A stretch of 64,000 bases of DNA from Pascua guehoae (lineage: Eukaryota > Basidiomycota > Tremellomycetes > Trichosporonales > Trichosporonaceae). Shown here piece by piece: positions 26,080 to 38,825 of the stretch (position 1 is its first letter; each line of letters begins with the position of its first letter). Position numbers and translations under genes: made by a program. The DNA is taken from NCBI GenBank assembly GCA_001600415.1, contig BCJX01000017.1, positions 737,005 through 801,004 of the forward strand, read 5' to 3'. The notes under the pieces were generated by a model. That model did not search any database. It saw only the letters and a list, made by a program, of their open reading frames with translations, and was not told the DNA's origin.

Positions 26080-26830
26080 GTTTTTGGCAAGCAGTGTTAC
26101 CAAGATGCTGATGATGCTTTTGGTGAGAAAGGACACAAACAGGGTAGTACCGGTATTCGAGTTTGTTCTCTCGGTTGGTGTTATCACAAAGGAATGGTAT
26201 CGAGTTGTGTGTTGTTTTCCGAATTTCAACTTTGCAGTCTGCTCGATTTTCTCCGCTCAGCGCCTACGTTTGTATTCTTGTGTCATCAGCAGGTGTTTAC
26301 TCGGCACAGTACATGTGAGGTCCGTCCATATCAAGGGCACACTGTGGCGTAGTGTTGTTGGAGACCTGTTCGATGTGGCCACCTAACCAATGGCGTCGAG
26401 GTGACATGCCATGCTTATGTGGCGTTGCGGTGAGCAGGTTCTGGCTGCACAGACCATCAGCCCTCAGGTATAGCCTTTGTGCAACCAGTACTGGGTCTTG
26501 TCGGTGGGGCTTCTATAATCGAAGCACTGTACACTGCCACGCTGACTGTGTACGGCAAATACTCCGTCAGAAGGTCACATGAACATGAATGCATCCGACA
26601 TTGGCCGAGTTGCAACACGAAACGCCGGAGCAACGCGCGGTGTGCGCGCACGACAGAAATGGCGGTGTTTCCAGGGACGAGTGACGATCATGTACGGACA
26701 TGGTATTGGGGTGGTGGCGATGGACATGGTTTTGGGGTGGTGGTAATGAACACGGTGTCGAGGTGATGGTGATATACATGGAGGGAATCGGGGGAGTGCA
26801 GGTATGAGTGGCTGTGGCGAAGCAAAGAGT
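26080..26830. other. Intergenic, tRNA-Thr to the unknown minus-strand gene
   Basis: No gene recognised. A loose repetition of GGTGGTGGNNATGGACATGG-like sequence lies at about 26698-26785. Confidence 0.45.
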
Positions 26831-28928
26831 TTAGGCAATGGCCGAGGTCGCCTCGGCGGTCTTCTCGGGCTTCTCAGACTTCTTGCCGCGGCGCCCGCGG
26901 GCAGGCGACTTGCGCGCGGCCGAAGCCTGAGTGGGCTTGAGCGTCGAGGTTTTGGTGGGGTTGGGAGAGTCTTGGTTGAGGTTGGGACCCTTGACCGGCG
27001 TGATGTCCGCCGGCGGGGTCTGGAGGTACTTGCCGGCATTCGGCGTGCCCTTGGCGCGGTTCGCCGAGCGGGACTTGTTCGAGCGGCCCCTACGCTTGGA
27101 GGTGGCCTTGGCGGAGTCAGCGGCCGTGTTGGAAACGCGGTCCGTGCTGTCGCGGAGTGTCACTGGAGATTCGGGGATAGGAGAGGTGATCGGGCGGGCG
27201 TCGAACGGCACAGGGGACTGTGGAGCCGGCGGCGCATCAATCGACACCTGCTGTTAGCTTTGCATGGAAAGCATAGAGTACCCACCTTCTTCTTTTGACC
27301 AAACTTTTCATAGAGGTGCTCAACGGTGAGCACCGGAGGTGTCTGCTTCATCTTGTGCGCCGACGGCGAGGCGATGGCAGACGGTGGAGGCGGAGGCACC
27401 TGGACGGGGCTGGGATGCGGGAGGGGCGGCGGCTGGACGTGCACATACGACTTGGGCTTGGGCTTTGCGCGCCAGTCGGTCGAGTCGGCAACGGAGTTGT
27501 TCTGAGCAGTCGGGCGACTGACTGTACCGGCTGGGACAATCTCACAAGCTACACCCTGCTGGTTGGGGTCGTACGTCTTCTTGGGAACCTTGACGGTGTA
27601 CGCCTGGTTTGTGAGAGGCTCGACGAGGGTAATAGTGATACAGTCGGGCTCGGGCGCCAGCTGCTCGGCGGTGGTGCGGGACCATGCAGCGGCTGGCGCA
27701 CGCGGCTTTCCAATGCCGAGGGAAGAACGGTGGTCCAGCTGCTGGGCAGGGATCTGGAACGGTTAGACCCATGCAATGCAAGAATTTGGTCTTGTTCCCC
27801 TCACCTCTGGCGCAAGAGCAGCCACCTTGCTGCCCTCTGCCTCGTAGGTCTTTGACTCCTGAGGAAGCGTGAGTAGATCCTTCTTGATGCCAATCGACTG
27901 GTTGTAGTCGCGGACGAGGCGGGTGGAACCAAAAGACGACGTGGTGCGGTTACTCTTGGTACTAGAGCCAGAAACCGTGCGACCCGTGGTCGAGTCGGAA
28001 GGAAGGCGCAGGCGAGGCGCTTGAGAGTTCTTGCCGTCAGGCGAGTTGGCGACGCGCAGGCCGAACACATTCGAGAGGTACGAGCTTTGGTCGGCAACAG
28101 TAGCGTCGACGCCACTGAGTAGGTCAGTCGAGTACTTTGGAGGCATCCTTACCTAGGATTGCGGGCGTAGGGAAGGGAGAGCGGACCATGGAGAAGAGGA
28201 ATGGGACGCTCGCGAGCGCCGTTGACGGGGCGGCTCGGCTTCTGCTTCTTGATCTGTTCCTGACGCCACTTGGAAAGCTGGACGGGGTGGTCGTCCTTGC
28301 AGTCCATGTCCTCGGGGTTCACGGCAGTGGCTCCCGAAGACTTGATAGGAACGCCCTTGTTATCCCCCAGGAGGGAAGACTGTTCAGTGCGGGGACGGAT
28401 CGGGGAAGCGGCGTAGTCAATCAGACGGTGGCGGTGGTGGATGAACGACATGGGCTGGGGGCCGAGGAAGATCTCCATGGAGCCCGAGCTGTTGCCCATT
28501 GAGGCCGAGCTGTTGCCCATTGAGGCCGAACTATTGCTATGCGAGGCCGTGGGTGGGGTTGACATCGAACGGTTGCCGGACGACTCGGTGTGGGGAGGAG
28601 TCTCAAACGGGTCTTCGCCGGGTTTGATAGCCGTCAGATACTTGAAGGCAATAGGCGTGGACGTCACCACCGAACTGCTGAGAGGGATGTGGTCGAAAGA
28701 GTCGTTGGAGCTGTCGAGCAGGATCTCGGGGCTGTGGCGGTGTCAGCAGGTGACACTGGGTGGTGGCAACTGAGCTCTCCTTCCCTGCACCTTCCTTTCT
28801 CTCTCATTTGCCACGCAGAATACACCGCAGACTTACTTGGATGCGGCGCTGACACGGCGCTGCTGGCGAAGAAGCTGCGGTGGCGAGGGCTCCTGGACCT
28901 CCTTCGGCGAGTTCGTGGGGGACTCCAT
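26831..28928 (-). CDS. Uncharacterised Ser/Pro-rich basic protein
   Basis: Function not recognised. Starting at 28928 (MESPTNSPKEVQEPSPP), five exons with clean GT-AG joins encode about 590 residues. The first intron (about 28835-28733) is longer than usual here. A candidate conserved core is DDHPVQLSKWRQEQIKKQKP, then PLLHGPLSLPYARNPSGVDA and SSYLSNVFGLRVANSPDGKN. Later come DCITITLVEPLTNQAYTVKV and PPVLTVEHLYEKFGQKKK. The C-terminus is basic and Lys/Arg/Ser/Pro-rich (SKRRGRSNKSRSANRAKG, ARKSPARGRRGKKSEK), suggesting nuclear localisation or nucleic-acid contact. SP and TP pairs are frequent, as in cyclin-dependent-kinase targets. A 21-bp coding repeat near 28487-28540 gives SASMGNS twice. 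Composition alone does not justify a functional name. Confidence 0.72.
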
Positions 28929-30690
28929 GTTGGTAGAGTGGGTCGAGGGGAAGAGGTGGATGGGAGTGGCGAGAGGTAACGAAGAAGGGTGTAAAGGGTA
29001 AGACAAGGTGAGGGGGATTTAGAAAGTATGGAGTGAGGTTTGGGGGATAGGGTTCGAGAAAGAGGCGAGAAGGGACAGTGAGATGGCGAGGAGAAGGGAA
29101 GAGATGAAGAAAGAGAAGTGGGGAGAGGATACCGGAGAATGAGGAATGAAGAGAAAAAAAGAAAAGAAAAGAGAAGAGAAGAGGGAAGGTGATGGCATTA
29201 AATGCGCAAGCCCAGACAACGAGGGAAGGAAGGAAGGCATCTCGGATTGCATAAAGTGCGGGGGCGAGGAAAGGCCGGAATAGGAGGGAAGGCGCGAGGT
29301 GGGTGCGAGGCGGCAAGTTTGGGGTCGGTGTAGATTGCGATGGTGATCGGTGGCAAGGTTGGTCCGGCCTCGCACACAAACACAGCATTCACCTAGTGAT
29401 GCAATGGCGCGCCCTGTGACGCCCCACACTGTGCGTCGTAAAGGGAAGGGAAGGAAAGCACATCTGGAGTCAAAGGGAAGTCTTGGGGCAAATCGGATCG
29501 TCGGCAATCTCAGAGTGAATGATGTGCAGCACAGGACAAGAATGGAATGTCAGCGGCAACCCCAGAGAGAGCGCAAGCGCATCCCCCCGTTCTTCTTCGT
29601 TCGTATAGGTCGTAAAACCCAGCTGTCCACTCTGGATGGCTTTCTGGGGGAGGCACGTAGAGCGGACACTACCCGAGGGACCCACTCATCCTGACGTCTA
29701 TCCTGCCATTGGGCAACGATAATGCAAACCAGAAACGGAAACGTGCAATGTTGGTGTCCTGCTTTGAAGGTGGCATGGCCCATTCGTCCCATGCCTTGGT
29801 GATCGCGGCCGTGTTCGGTCTTGGAGGAAGCGCGAAACAGCCATTCTCAGTGACACGCTTGGGCCAGTCGTGTGGGGTGCGCGGCGATTGGAACGTGGAC
29901 GCCGCCTGGTGAGGGCCGTCATACTTTGTGGTGGATTTGTTGCCAAAAAGTGGCAGCCTTCTGGGACGTTAGTCTTGGACAAAAGACTTCGGCAATGAAG
30001 CTGGGGGTGCCCAACGCACGTTGATCATGTAGTGCAGTGCCCGACTCGAAGAGTAACATTGGCGGGGTCTTTGAGGTCATTGAAGAACGCCACTACCCGA
30101 ATGACAAGCCAAGTGATTAGCATGTTGCGGTGAGTCACTGGAAAACGACCACACGTCTCACACAGAAGCTCGAGTAGCTGAAACGATATGACGCTGCGTA
30201 AACATTGGAATGGTGTGGGGACGCTCCTCATCGTGGATGGCTTTGATTGACTACGCGGCACGTCTGCTGCAACAAGGGGCGCCTATGGGTAACGAGATGG
30301 AGTGGGAGTTGGACAAACCCGATATGACTGGCAAAGCGACTTGCACTGTTCCGGCACTTGTCGCCGGACGCGTGCTCTTCAGGCTACGTACGGGTTACGA
30401 TGTTCCTGCATGCGGCTTGCGTGATGCTTGTTGGACGACGCGTCTGCCAGCGGACGTCATTGCATGGCCACACAGAATGCGTCATGGATCACCCACCAAA
30501 GGGCCACTGGAATACCGGATGTAGCGTGCGACGATCAGTGGCAAGGGATAAAATCGTTAAATCCTCGAAAACAAATAAAAGTTCCTGCTTGCCACCGGCC
30601 TCCTCCTGCCAAGTTGATTTTGGGCGACAGGCGATACCAGCTACAGTTGCCGATTTGACATCTAGACGACATCCACCAAGCTCGTCCAAC
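28929..30690. promoter_or_regulatory. Divergent promoter region, unknown protein / SDA1
   Basis: About 1.76 kb between divergent start codons. 28980-29240 is strongly polypurine on the plus strand, hence a CT-rich leader for the minus-strand gene. The remainder has only short, unconvincing open frames. No named regulatory motif was found. Confidence 0.5.
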
Positions 30691-33510
30691 ATGGTCAAGT
30701 CACGCGTATCGAGGGGTATCCTCCTCACTAACAATCTGCCTCAGCTGCAGAACCTCATCAAGGTAAGCTGTCATTACGCCGAAACTTGCAGCAGCCTAAC
30801 CCCCCAGCGCGATCCTGTTGCGTACAAGGAGGAGTTCTTGGTCCAGTACAACCACTACCTCTCCCTGCTCCGCTTGCAGACCGTCGCTCCTGCTGCTGGT
30901 GCATCGTCGTCGTCCAACGACAAGTCGACAGAGCTCTTTGCGGACCTCATCACCTTTGTCTCGCAGACGGCGCAATGCTACCCTACCGAGACCAAGGACC
31001 TGCCCAAGCAGCTTCGCGCGCTGCTCCTCGGCACGGACGGCATGATGATGGTCAAGGGCGACCTTCGTGAGACGGCGGTGCGCAACCTCATCATGTTGAG
31101 GAACAAGGATGTCATTGACTCTATCGAGTGGGTTGCCGTCTCCCCGAGAGGGACGCTTGCTAACCCGACAGACTCTTGCAAACGCTGCTTCCCCTCCTCC
31201 AGTACGCGGGCAAGGACGTGCGCTCGCTAGTCCGCAAGACCATTCTTACCGACCTCAAGACCTCAAACCAGCGCAGCAAGAACCACCGCCTGAACCGCGT
31301 GGTCCAGGGCTTGCTGTTCGGCATGATTGAGAACGGCATGGGAGCCGAGGTCGTCGGCAACAAGGGCAAGGGCAAGGGCAAAGAGCAGGGCGGCGAGGCG
31401 ATGTGGGCCGTCATGATGGTCCGCGAGCTCTGGCGCAAGGGCGTGTGGTGAGTGTGCACGAGGGTTTTTACGAGCCCGAACCACAGTTTCTGACGATATT
31501 TAGGACCGACGCAAAGACGGTGTCCATCGCTGCTTTGGCGGTGTTCCACCCGAACACCAAGGTGCAGTCTGCGGCTATGCACTTCTTCCTCGGATCGGGC
31601 ACAGACCCGGATGCCGAGGACGACTCGAGCGAAGACGAAGACGTTGTGACCAAGAGCCGTCGGAATCTCAAGTCGGCACAGCATCAATCGCAGATCAACA
31701 AGAGCGGAGCAAAGAGGAAACGCGACATGGAGAAGCTCGTCAAAGCGGCGGCCAAGGTGAGTGACAGTTGGAGAATAGGTCGGGGACTATAGCTGACTCT
31801 CAATAGTCGCGGAAACAGAAGGCTGCTGAGATTGCGAGGGCAGCCAACTTCCCGGCGCTCGAGCTGCTTCACGACCCTCAAACATTTGGCGAAAAGCTCT
31901 ACGACAACTTGAGCAAGCACGACAAGCAATACTCGCTTGACCACAAGGTCCTGATCATGCAGCTCCTCTCGCGCGTCATGGGATCCCACAAGCTCTGCGT
32001 TCTTGGCTTCTACACTTACATCATCAAGTGGGTATTCCGTTCGAACTTGCACTGACCCACACAGATACCTTACCTACCACCAGCTGCAGGTTACGCTCAT
32101 CCTCGTCTCGCTCGCGCAATCTGTGCACGAGCTCACCCCTCCCGACGTTCTCACTCCCGTCATTCGCAAGATTGCACAGGAGTTTGTTCACCCTGGTGTT
32201 GGTGCCGAGGTGATTGCTGCAGGTATCAACGCCATCCGCGAGGTGTGCCGTCGTCAACCGTGGTGTATGGAGGAGGACCTCCTTGGTGACCTTGTCGAGT
32301 ACAAGAAGTCCAAGGACAAGGGTGTTGCTACTGCTTCAGGTGGTCTCCTGCAGCTGTTCCGTGAAGTGAACCCTGGTATGCTCAAGCGCCGCGATCGGGT
32401 GAGTGAAGCGAGATTGTCAAGAATGGGCAGTATCTGACAGGTTTCACAGGGCAAGGCTGCCAGCATGGGTCTTATCAACGGTCAGGTCGCGGCATACGGT
32501 CACACCAAGGGTGCGGACGGCATCGAGGGCCTCGAGCTTCTCGAGGAGCACTTTGCTGCCATGCGCAAGGAGGCGAACGGAGGCGTCAGCGACGAGGAGA
32601 TCGACTATGAGGAGGATGACGAGGCTGGCTGGGAGAACTGGGACGTCGAGTCGGAGGCCGACTCGGAATCGAGTGGCTGGGTTAGCATCTCGTCTGACGG
32701 CGAGGACTTTGAGCTCAGCGACTCGGAGGACGAGGGCAAGCCCAAGTCGAAGAAGGCACGCAAGGGCAAGGGCAAGGCCGACGAGGAGGAGGATGACGAC
32801 GAGGAGGACGACGACGCCAAGTCTGTTGTCTCGACTGCGACCACTGCAACGAGCGAGGCCAAGAAGATGTCCCTGCTGGCCCAGCAGAAGATCCTCACAC
32901 CGGCCGACTTTGCGCTCCTCAACGAGCTGCGTCTCAAGGCCGCGCAGGAGGCGGTGGAGAATGCTGGTGGCTCGGCGGCCAAGCGCAAGCTGGCGGCGCT
33001 CGAGGCGTCAAAGCGCAATGTCTCGGCCGAGGAGGAGAACCGCTTCCTCACCACCGCCGAGATCCTGGGTCCTCGCAAGAAGGCAAAGGCCGACTACGAG
33101 GAGCGCATGGAGAGCATCCGGAAGGGCCGCGAGGGCCGCGAAAAGTTTGGGTCGGCCAAGGGCAAGAAGAAGGGCACGCCGAGCAGTTCGACCAACCGCG
33201 AGAAGGCGAGGAACAAGCCCCTCATGATGACTATCCAGTACGTATTAGTGGGCCAAACGCGCGGTCAATGCGCGATCGGTGGATACCGTGGGGCAGAAGG
33301 AGCCTAGACGTCGAGAGCGTCTAGACTCGACGCCAGTGGCGTCTAACCTTCCACCCACATGGGGTCCATTGCCCACACCGAGCCGGACTTCGGACTTTTG
33401 ACTGACGCTGCAGCTCGAACCGCGTGGTGCAGAAGAAGAAGGCGTCTTTGCGCGACAAGCAGATTCGCCTGCGTGCTTCGATCGAGAAGCAGAAGAAGAT
33501 GAAGCATTAA
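30691..33510 (+). CDS. SDA1: SDA1, nucleolar 60S ribosome biogenesis factor
   Basis: SDA1 acts in maturation and export of pre-60S particles and is needed for normal actin organisation in yeast. The start at 30691 reads MVKSRVSRGILLTNNLPQLQ; exon 1 is 30691-30762, exon 2 begins at 30808, and the stop is 33508-33510. The alpha-helical repeat body includes KDPVAYKEEF-like RDPVAYKEEFLVQYNHYLS, LRALLLGTDGMMMVKGDLR and NQRSKNHRLNRVVQGLLFGM. It also includes KVQSAAMHFFLGSGTDPDAE and LDHKVLIMQLLSRVMGSHKL. A long acidic stretch (ADEEEDDDEEDDD) separates this from a conserved C-terminal segment with LSLLAQQKILTPADFALL-type sequence and the basic end NREKARNKPLMMTIHSNRV, RDKQIRLRASIEKQKKMKH. Introns are short, and the last one, at about 33241-33413, is longer. 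Confidence 0.94.
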
Positions 33511-34929
33511 GGGAATGCTGGTGGATGTTCTGTATCTGTTATGGTAGAGTTAGAGACTTGGGGCAGGTTGCATCACTTTCTTGTCTTGTGTTTGGCCCTC
33601 AGCGGCCTGGGACACGTCTGGACATCGCGTTTCTGTTGGCGCAGACTTGGAAACGGCCGCGGCGGCAGGGTACCTTTCCGGGTGGCTGCTGGCATCCCAG
33701 GAACAATCCCGGGTTGACCATTACCTGCATACCTGCAATTGCCAGTTGTGGACGGGCGCGTACCAGCGCGGCCATAGGATTGGTCGAGTGAGCACGTCGG
33801 AGCGCGACCGAAGCTGGAGGGAGCGCGACGAGCGCGACCACTGACACGCCACGGCGCCACGGGGGACAGGCTTGGCGAGGGTGGCATAGGACAGAGTTGG
33901 AAGGTTGGACGGAACGTCTTGCGCCTGTCCGGCATTGACGGCATACTTTAATTGTTGCAGGGCGGCACGAAAGAGGGACGGGGATCTTTGCAGGAGTGGG
34001 GGGCGAAGGGCAGTGTGATGGACAAGCTCATCAGGGTAAGCCAAATAATGGGCCGGGCTGGATGGCCTTCAAGGTCATCCTTTTTCAACAGCCTCGTCAG
34101 CCCTCGCCTGCTGGGGTAATGCGATGTAGTCTTGTGTATCAGGTTCGTTTTCTGCAATGTGCCCTGCCAGGCCTGGGTACAAGCGTTGTTGCCCTGCATG
34201 CCCTGTCCCTTCCCTGCTCCCCTGGATAGCCTGGATGTGGATGTAGATGATGATGCACTTGCCCAACTGGGCAGGGGAATCACAAGGGGCAACGCGCAAA
34301 GGCCCCCCCCCCCCAAGTGTAATAGTAGTGTAGCTTTGCCACTTGGAAAAGGGTCTTACGGCATCAGATCAGGACACACACAAAAGCAGGCACGGTGACT
34401 TTTTCTCGCTCTGCATCAAATGCACCGCATGCTCATATGCTCGGGTCAGCAACCATGTGGCTGGGGGCCCTGTGGTGCATGCTTGCTGCAGCTTGGTGGC
34501 CTTTCAAGGCTGAGAGGGAGAGGGGGGGGGGGTAAGACTGCAGGACTGCAGCACAGGTCTCGTTGCCCTGGTGCTTGGCCTCCGGGTAGGGCAGAGAGAG
34601 GGCCATCCGGGTGTCGGCCTCCTACCGTATCGAGCAAGCATAGACAGGTGGGATGGATCGCTCCTTGGATGGATGGTGGTATGGTATGGTATGACATGGT
34701 CTGGATGGGGCAAGGCTCAAACACGACGCAGGCGTCGCGTTTGACCAGGTACTATTATCCTTTGCTTTACAACAACTTTGCCGCGCTGTCGTCGTCGTCG
34801 TTGTTTAATATCCTTTCTTCCTATCACAATCACCTTTTATTGCTCATTGTTTGGCACATCTCGATCTACAGTACTGTACGGCACACCTTATCGATCAGCC
34901 TGCCTCGAGATTTCTAGGCAAACGCTTGG

Positions 34930-34957
34930 CCGACCGACCGACCGACCGACCGACCGA
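34930..34957 (+). repeat. CCGA tetranucleotide microsatellite, seven units
   Basis: Seven exact CCGA units in the pyrimidine-rich region upstream of the PSR-like gene. Confidence 0.95.
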
Positions 34958-35186
34958 TTGACCCGCCTCGCTCGCCCCCCGCGCTGCTCCGGCTCAGTGT
35001 CCATCCTACCTCGTGGTGTGTCCTGTGTCCTGTCTGGCGCTGGCTTGCAAACTCGTAATACCTCCGCGTCTACGCCTCGGCTCTCCAACTACCCTCGACC
35101 CAAAAACCCAACCGACTGCCCCCCCCCTGATCCACCCACCACCCCGGTCCCCCCCCGCCTCCCACCGCGCGCCCTTCAACCCCCCC

Positions 35187-35661
35187 NNNNNNNNNNNNNN
35201 NNNNNNNNNNNNNNNNNNNNNNNNNNNNNNNNNNNNNNNNNNNNNNNNNNNNNNNNNNNNNNNNNNNNNNNNNNNNNNNNNNNNNNNNNNNNNNNNNNNN
35301 NNNNNNNNNNNNNNNNNNNNNNNNNNNNNNNNNNNNNNNNNNNNNNNNNNNNNNNNNNNNNNNNNNNNNNNNNNNNNNNNNNNNNNNNNNNNNNNNNNNN
35401 NNNNNNNNNNNNNNNNNNNNNNNNNNNNNNNNNNNNNNNNNNNNNNNNNNNNNNNNNNNNNNNNNNNNNNNNNNNNNNNNNNNNNNNNNNNNNNNNNNNN
35501 NNNNNNNNNNNNNNNNNNNNNNNNNNNNNNNNNNNNNNNNNNNNNNNNNNNNNNNNNNNNNNNNNNNNNNNNNNNNNNNNNNNNNNNNNNNNNNNNNNNN
35601 NNNNNNNNNNNNNNNNNNNNNNNNNNNNNNNNNNNNNNNNNNNNNNNNNNNNNNNNNNNNN
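35187..35661. other. Assembly gap (475 N)
   Basis: A run of 475 N preceded by a C-rich tract containing several C homopolymers. The odd length suggests an estimated gap size. Confidence 0.98.
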
Positions 35662-35781
35662 CATCCACCTTTTTTCCATACGGCCCGCCTCTGCTTTAGA
35701 CTCTCGCCGTCTTCTCTGCCTCCCCCTTCCGACTCCCTCCCCCCCCCCCCCTCTTCTACTCTCGTCCCCCCCGACGAGGAA

Positions 35782-37907
35782 ATGTCATCAACTGTGGGCA
35801 CGGCGCCTACACCGGCATCCGCTGTGGACCCAGCGCAGCCTTCGACTACCGCCAACACCGCCGCCCCCGCTATTTCTGCGTCATCGGGACCTTCCCCAGA
35901 GGCATCCACACCAAATGTCCCAGTTTCGGACACGGACGCGTCCAAGCCGATCATGAGTGCCAGCACGAGCACCGGCCCAGCAGGTGCAGGTGCAGGTGCG
36001 GCCCCAGCTGTAGAGGGCAACAGCGCGGCCACCGGCGGATCGCCGGGTGCTGTTGACGCCCGCAAGGCAGCCGAGGGCTCTGCACCCACCCAAACCTCGA
36101 CTGCTCCCGCAACCACCACGCCTACGACTCCGGCTGCGAGTGCAACGCCATCTGTACCTGCAACCACTCCTCCCACGACTGCACCCCTTGAAAGTGCCGA
36201 CGCCCCCCGCCAACAAAACACTGCCGCCACCAACGCTTCAGCCTCTCTCGACCTCGAAAAGGAAAAGGCCTTGTCCCCATCATCGTCTGCCACCCACCCC
36301 AAATCGACACCTGCGCCCTCGCCAGCTTCCAAGAAGCGCAGGAAACGCGGTGGTCTCGCCGCCATCTTTGTTGCGCTTGGATGTCTCTCTTCGGACGAGT
36401 TTGAAGACATGCCCCCCTCCAAGAGTGCGCCACCCGCCAACGCTGCCCAAACGGGTACCCAAGCGGGCGCGACTGGCTCTGGTTCTGGCTCTGGCTCTGG
36501 CTCAAAGCCCACGACGGCAACCTCGGGTGCCAACAAGTCTGCACCGGCGGTGGCGAACTCGGCCAACGCTGCGGCCGTCCCCGCATCCTCAAATGCGGCC
36601 GGTGCTGCGACCACCTCGACGGGTAACGCGCCCAATGCGGGCGAGGGCACCTCGGGCTTGGACGTCAACAACAAGAACGACCCCAACAACCTTGCCATGC
36701 ACGACGACGTGTCGGAGCACGGCCTCGTCATCCACTCGAACGAAGTGCAGCGTAGTACCGCCCCGTTGGATGAGGTACGTTTCCCCCCCCTGGGCCGCCC
36801 CCATTCTACCCTCGCAAACACCCTAGCTCTCTCCCTTGCTCCCAACCTGTCACTCCCACGCCCATGCACACCCAACATGACCGTGGGAGATGGCGGAGGG
36901 TGCGAGCAGTCAAGACACAAATGCTAACCGGACAGACTGCGGGCCTGATGTCGGGCGCCGTTCAGCCACCGGGATCAGGCTCGGAGATCATCCACCAGCA
37001 CATGTTGCACCGTAACGAGTCGCAGCACAACGTCGCGCACCCCCCGAGCGAGTCGGGGGCGCCGGCAACACCGGGCGCCGCCGACACGACGAGCGGGAGC
37101 TACACGGATGTGGGTGACGCCGAACATCTCGACGAGCAAGGGAACCAGGAGATGCTGTACAGCGACGAAGAGTACGAGGACGAAGAGGACCGTCTCATTG
37201 CCCAGGGTGGTATTGGCATTCCGGTTGACGAGGTGCGTGTTGTCTCCTCCGTGGTGGCTACTTGACAGTGTGGTGCTCATACCCTTTTCCAGAACGGCAA
37301 CGAGTGCCCGTTGCTGCCACCGATTGATGCCCGGGACACGGGCCGCAAGTGTCTGGTGCTCGACCTCGACGAGACCCTCCTTCACAGCAGCTTCAAGGTG
37401 AGTGCTTGTTGTTGGCTCGACAACTCTTGTTCGCACGCTCACATTCCGCAGATGCTGCCGTCAGCCGACTACATTGTCCCCGTCGAGATTGAGTCACAAA
37501 CGCACAACGTCTATGTCATTAAGCGTCCTGGTGTCGACCACTTCCTCCAGGAGATGGGCAAGATTTACGAGGTCGTCGTCTTCACCGCCAGTTTGAGCAA
37601 GTATGCCGACCCCGTCCTGGACATGCTCGATGTCGGACGTGTCGTGCGCCACCGCCTGTTCCGCGAGAGCTGTTACAACCACAAGGGCAACTATGTCAAG
37701 GACCTTTCGCAGCTCGGCCGCGACCTCTCGACATCTATCATCATTGACAACTCGCCCGCTTCGTACATTTTCCACCCCAACAATGCCGTGCCAGTGTCGA
37801 CGTGGTTCAACGACCCGCATGACACTGAGCTTACCGACCTGTGCCCCTTCCTCACCGACCTGGCCACTGTCGACGACGTCCGCGGTGTTCTCGACGGCGG
37901 CTTCTAA
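35782..37907 (+). CDS. PSR1/PSR2-like CTD-type (NLI/SCP) protein phosphatase
   Basis: HAD-superfamily Ser/Thr phosphatase. Yeast Psr1/Psr2 sit at the plasma membrane and act in salt stress and general stress signalling through Msn2. Four exons: 35782-36774, 36936-37232, 37293-37397 and 37452-37907, about 617 residues. The C-terminal catalytic domain starts [16 protein letters not shown], whose DLDET holds the nucleophile and acid/base Asp pair. It continues [58 protein letters not shown] and [20 protein letters not shown], and ends in GVLDGGF. The first about 400 residues are Ala/Thr/Ser/Pro-rich and low-complexity. A short basic-then-hydrophobic block, [20 protein letters not shown], followed by SSDEFEDMP, may serve as membrane or lipid attachment in place of the N-terminal Gly/Cys motif of the yeast proteins. 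An acidic patch ([11 protein letters not shown]) precedes the catalytic domain. Confidence 0.92.
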
Positions 37908-38825
37908 GGCTCCATTTGCACCAACCACCCGTACTGCATCAACTGCACGCATTGACTTTGTTTCCACTCCGCATCCCACTCGGCCATTATCCTCGCTCGA
38001 CCAGCCCACCCCCATCCCCATCCCCATTTACCTACCCACTCCAAGCACCCACTACCAACATTAGTTCTCTTCCTAGTATATTCTACCCCCCGACTACCCC
38101 TGTCGCCACCAACCTCGGAGATCGGACCAACCAGGACCACACTCCGTTACCCATCACCTCCCTCCTGCACCCAGTGACCGCCGCCACCATTTGCACACAG
38201 AATGTCCTGCGCACTCGACGATACCCCGATACCCGGCTTGTACATCCCGCCGTTGCCGTTGCCGTGGCCGTGGCCTTCATCACCGACCGTTGCTCGCGTT
38301 TGTTACTACGTCTTTTTTTTTTACCTAGTCTCACCACATTCCTTTCTGCATCCTGCACGCACGCGCAGAGCAGCAACTAGCAGCAACACCCATGCACGCA
38401 TACAGTGTCCTGTTTGTCGAGCCGTCGCTGCAATGGAGGCTAGAGTCGAAAAAAAAAAAAAAAAAGTTCTGCCCAGTCCATGCAGAGGGCTGGCTGGACC
38501 TGTCCTGTTGGAACTGGCAGTGGAAACATGTCCAACAATGGTGTGAGCAGTGTCCAATAGCTTTGAGTTGCTGGTGACGAATAGCGCCTGGCCGCGATTC
38601 CGGGCTGCATCCTTGGAAAAGCCCGGGTCCGTGTTGGAAATGACGTCGAGGATTCCACACCATACCCCAGCCACACAACCTTGGAAATAGCAAAGCCACC
38701 CCATAGCCGACACCCGCGACCACATACTGCCGATAAAGACACCAACCAAAACCGCACGCTGGCCCCCTCATCCCTTCGTCTCCTCTACTTTCTCCCTCAC
38801 ACACCACTCACGCACACTCACCGCC
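37908..38825. other. Intergenic, PSR-like phosphatase to GCV1
   Basis: About 0.9 kb. It holds a 3' UTR with CCCCAT repeats (38011-38027), an A homopolymer (about 38450-38465) and a C/A-rich leader before the T-protein start (38720-38820). No further gene was recognised. Confidence 0.5.

Larger units (their letters stand above)
33511..35781. other. Intergenic, SDA1 to PSR-like phosphatase, with assembly gap
   Basis: About 2.3 kb including a 475-N gap. The sequence before the gap has a pyrimidine-rich promoter-like section (34740-34990), simple repeats and C homopolymers. No gene was recognised; an unseen 5' exon or UTR intron of the downstream phosphatase gene could lie in the gap. Confidence 0.45.

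Noticed and set aside
35070..36920. A 616-codon minus-strand frame
   Set aside because: It runs through the N gap and the mirror of the Ala/Thr/Pro-rich PSR-like N-terminus; no biological content.
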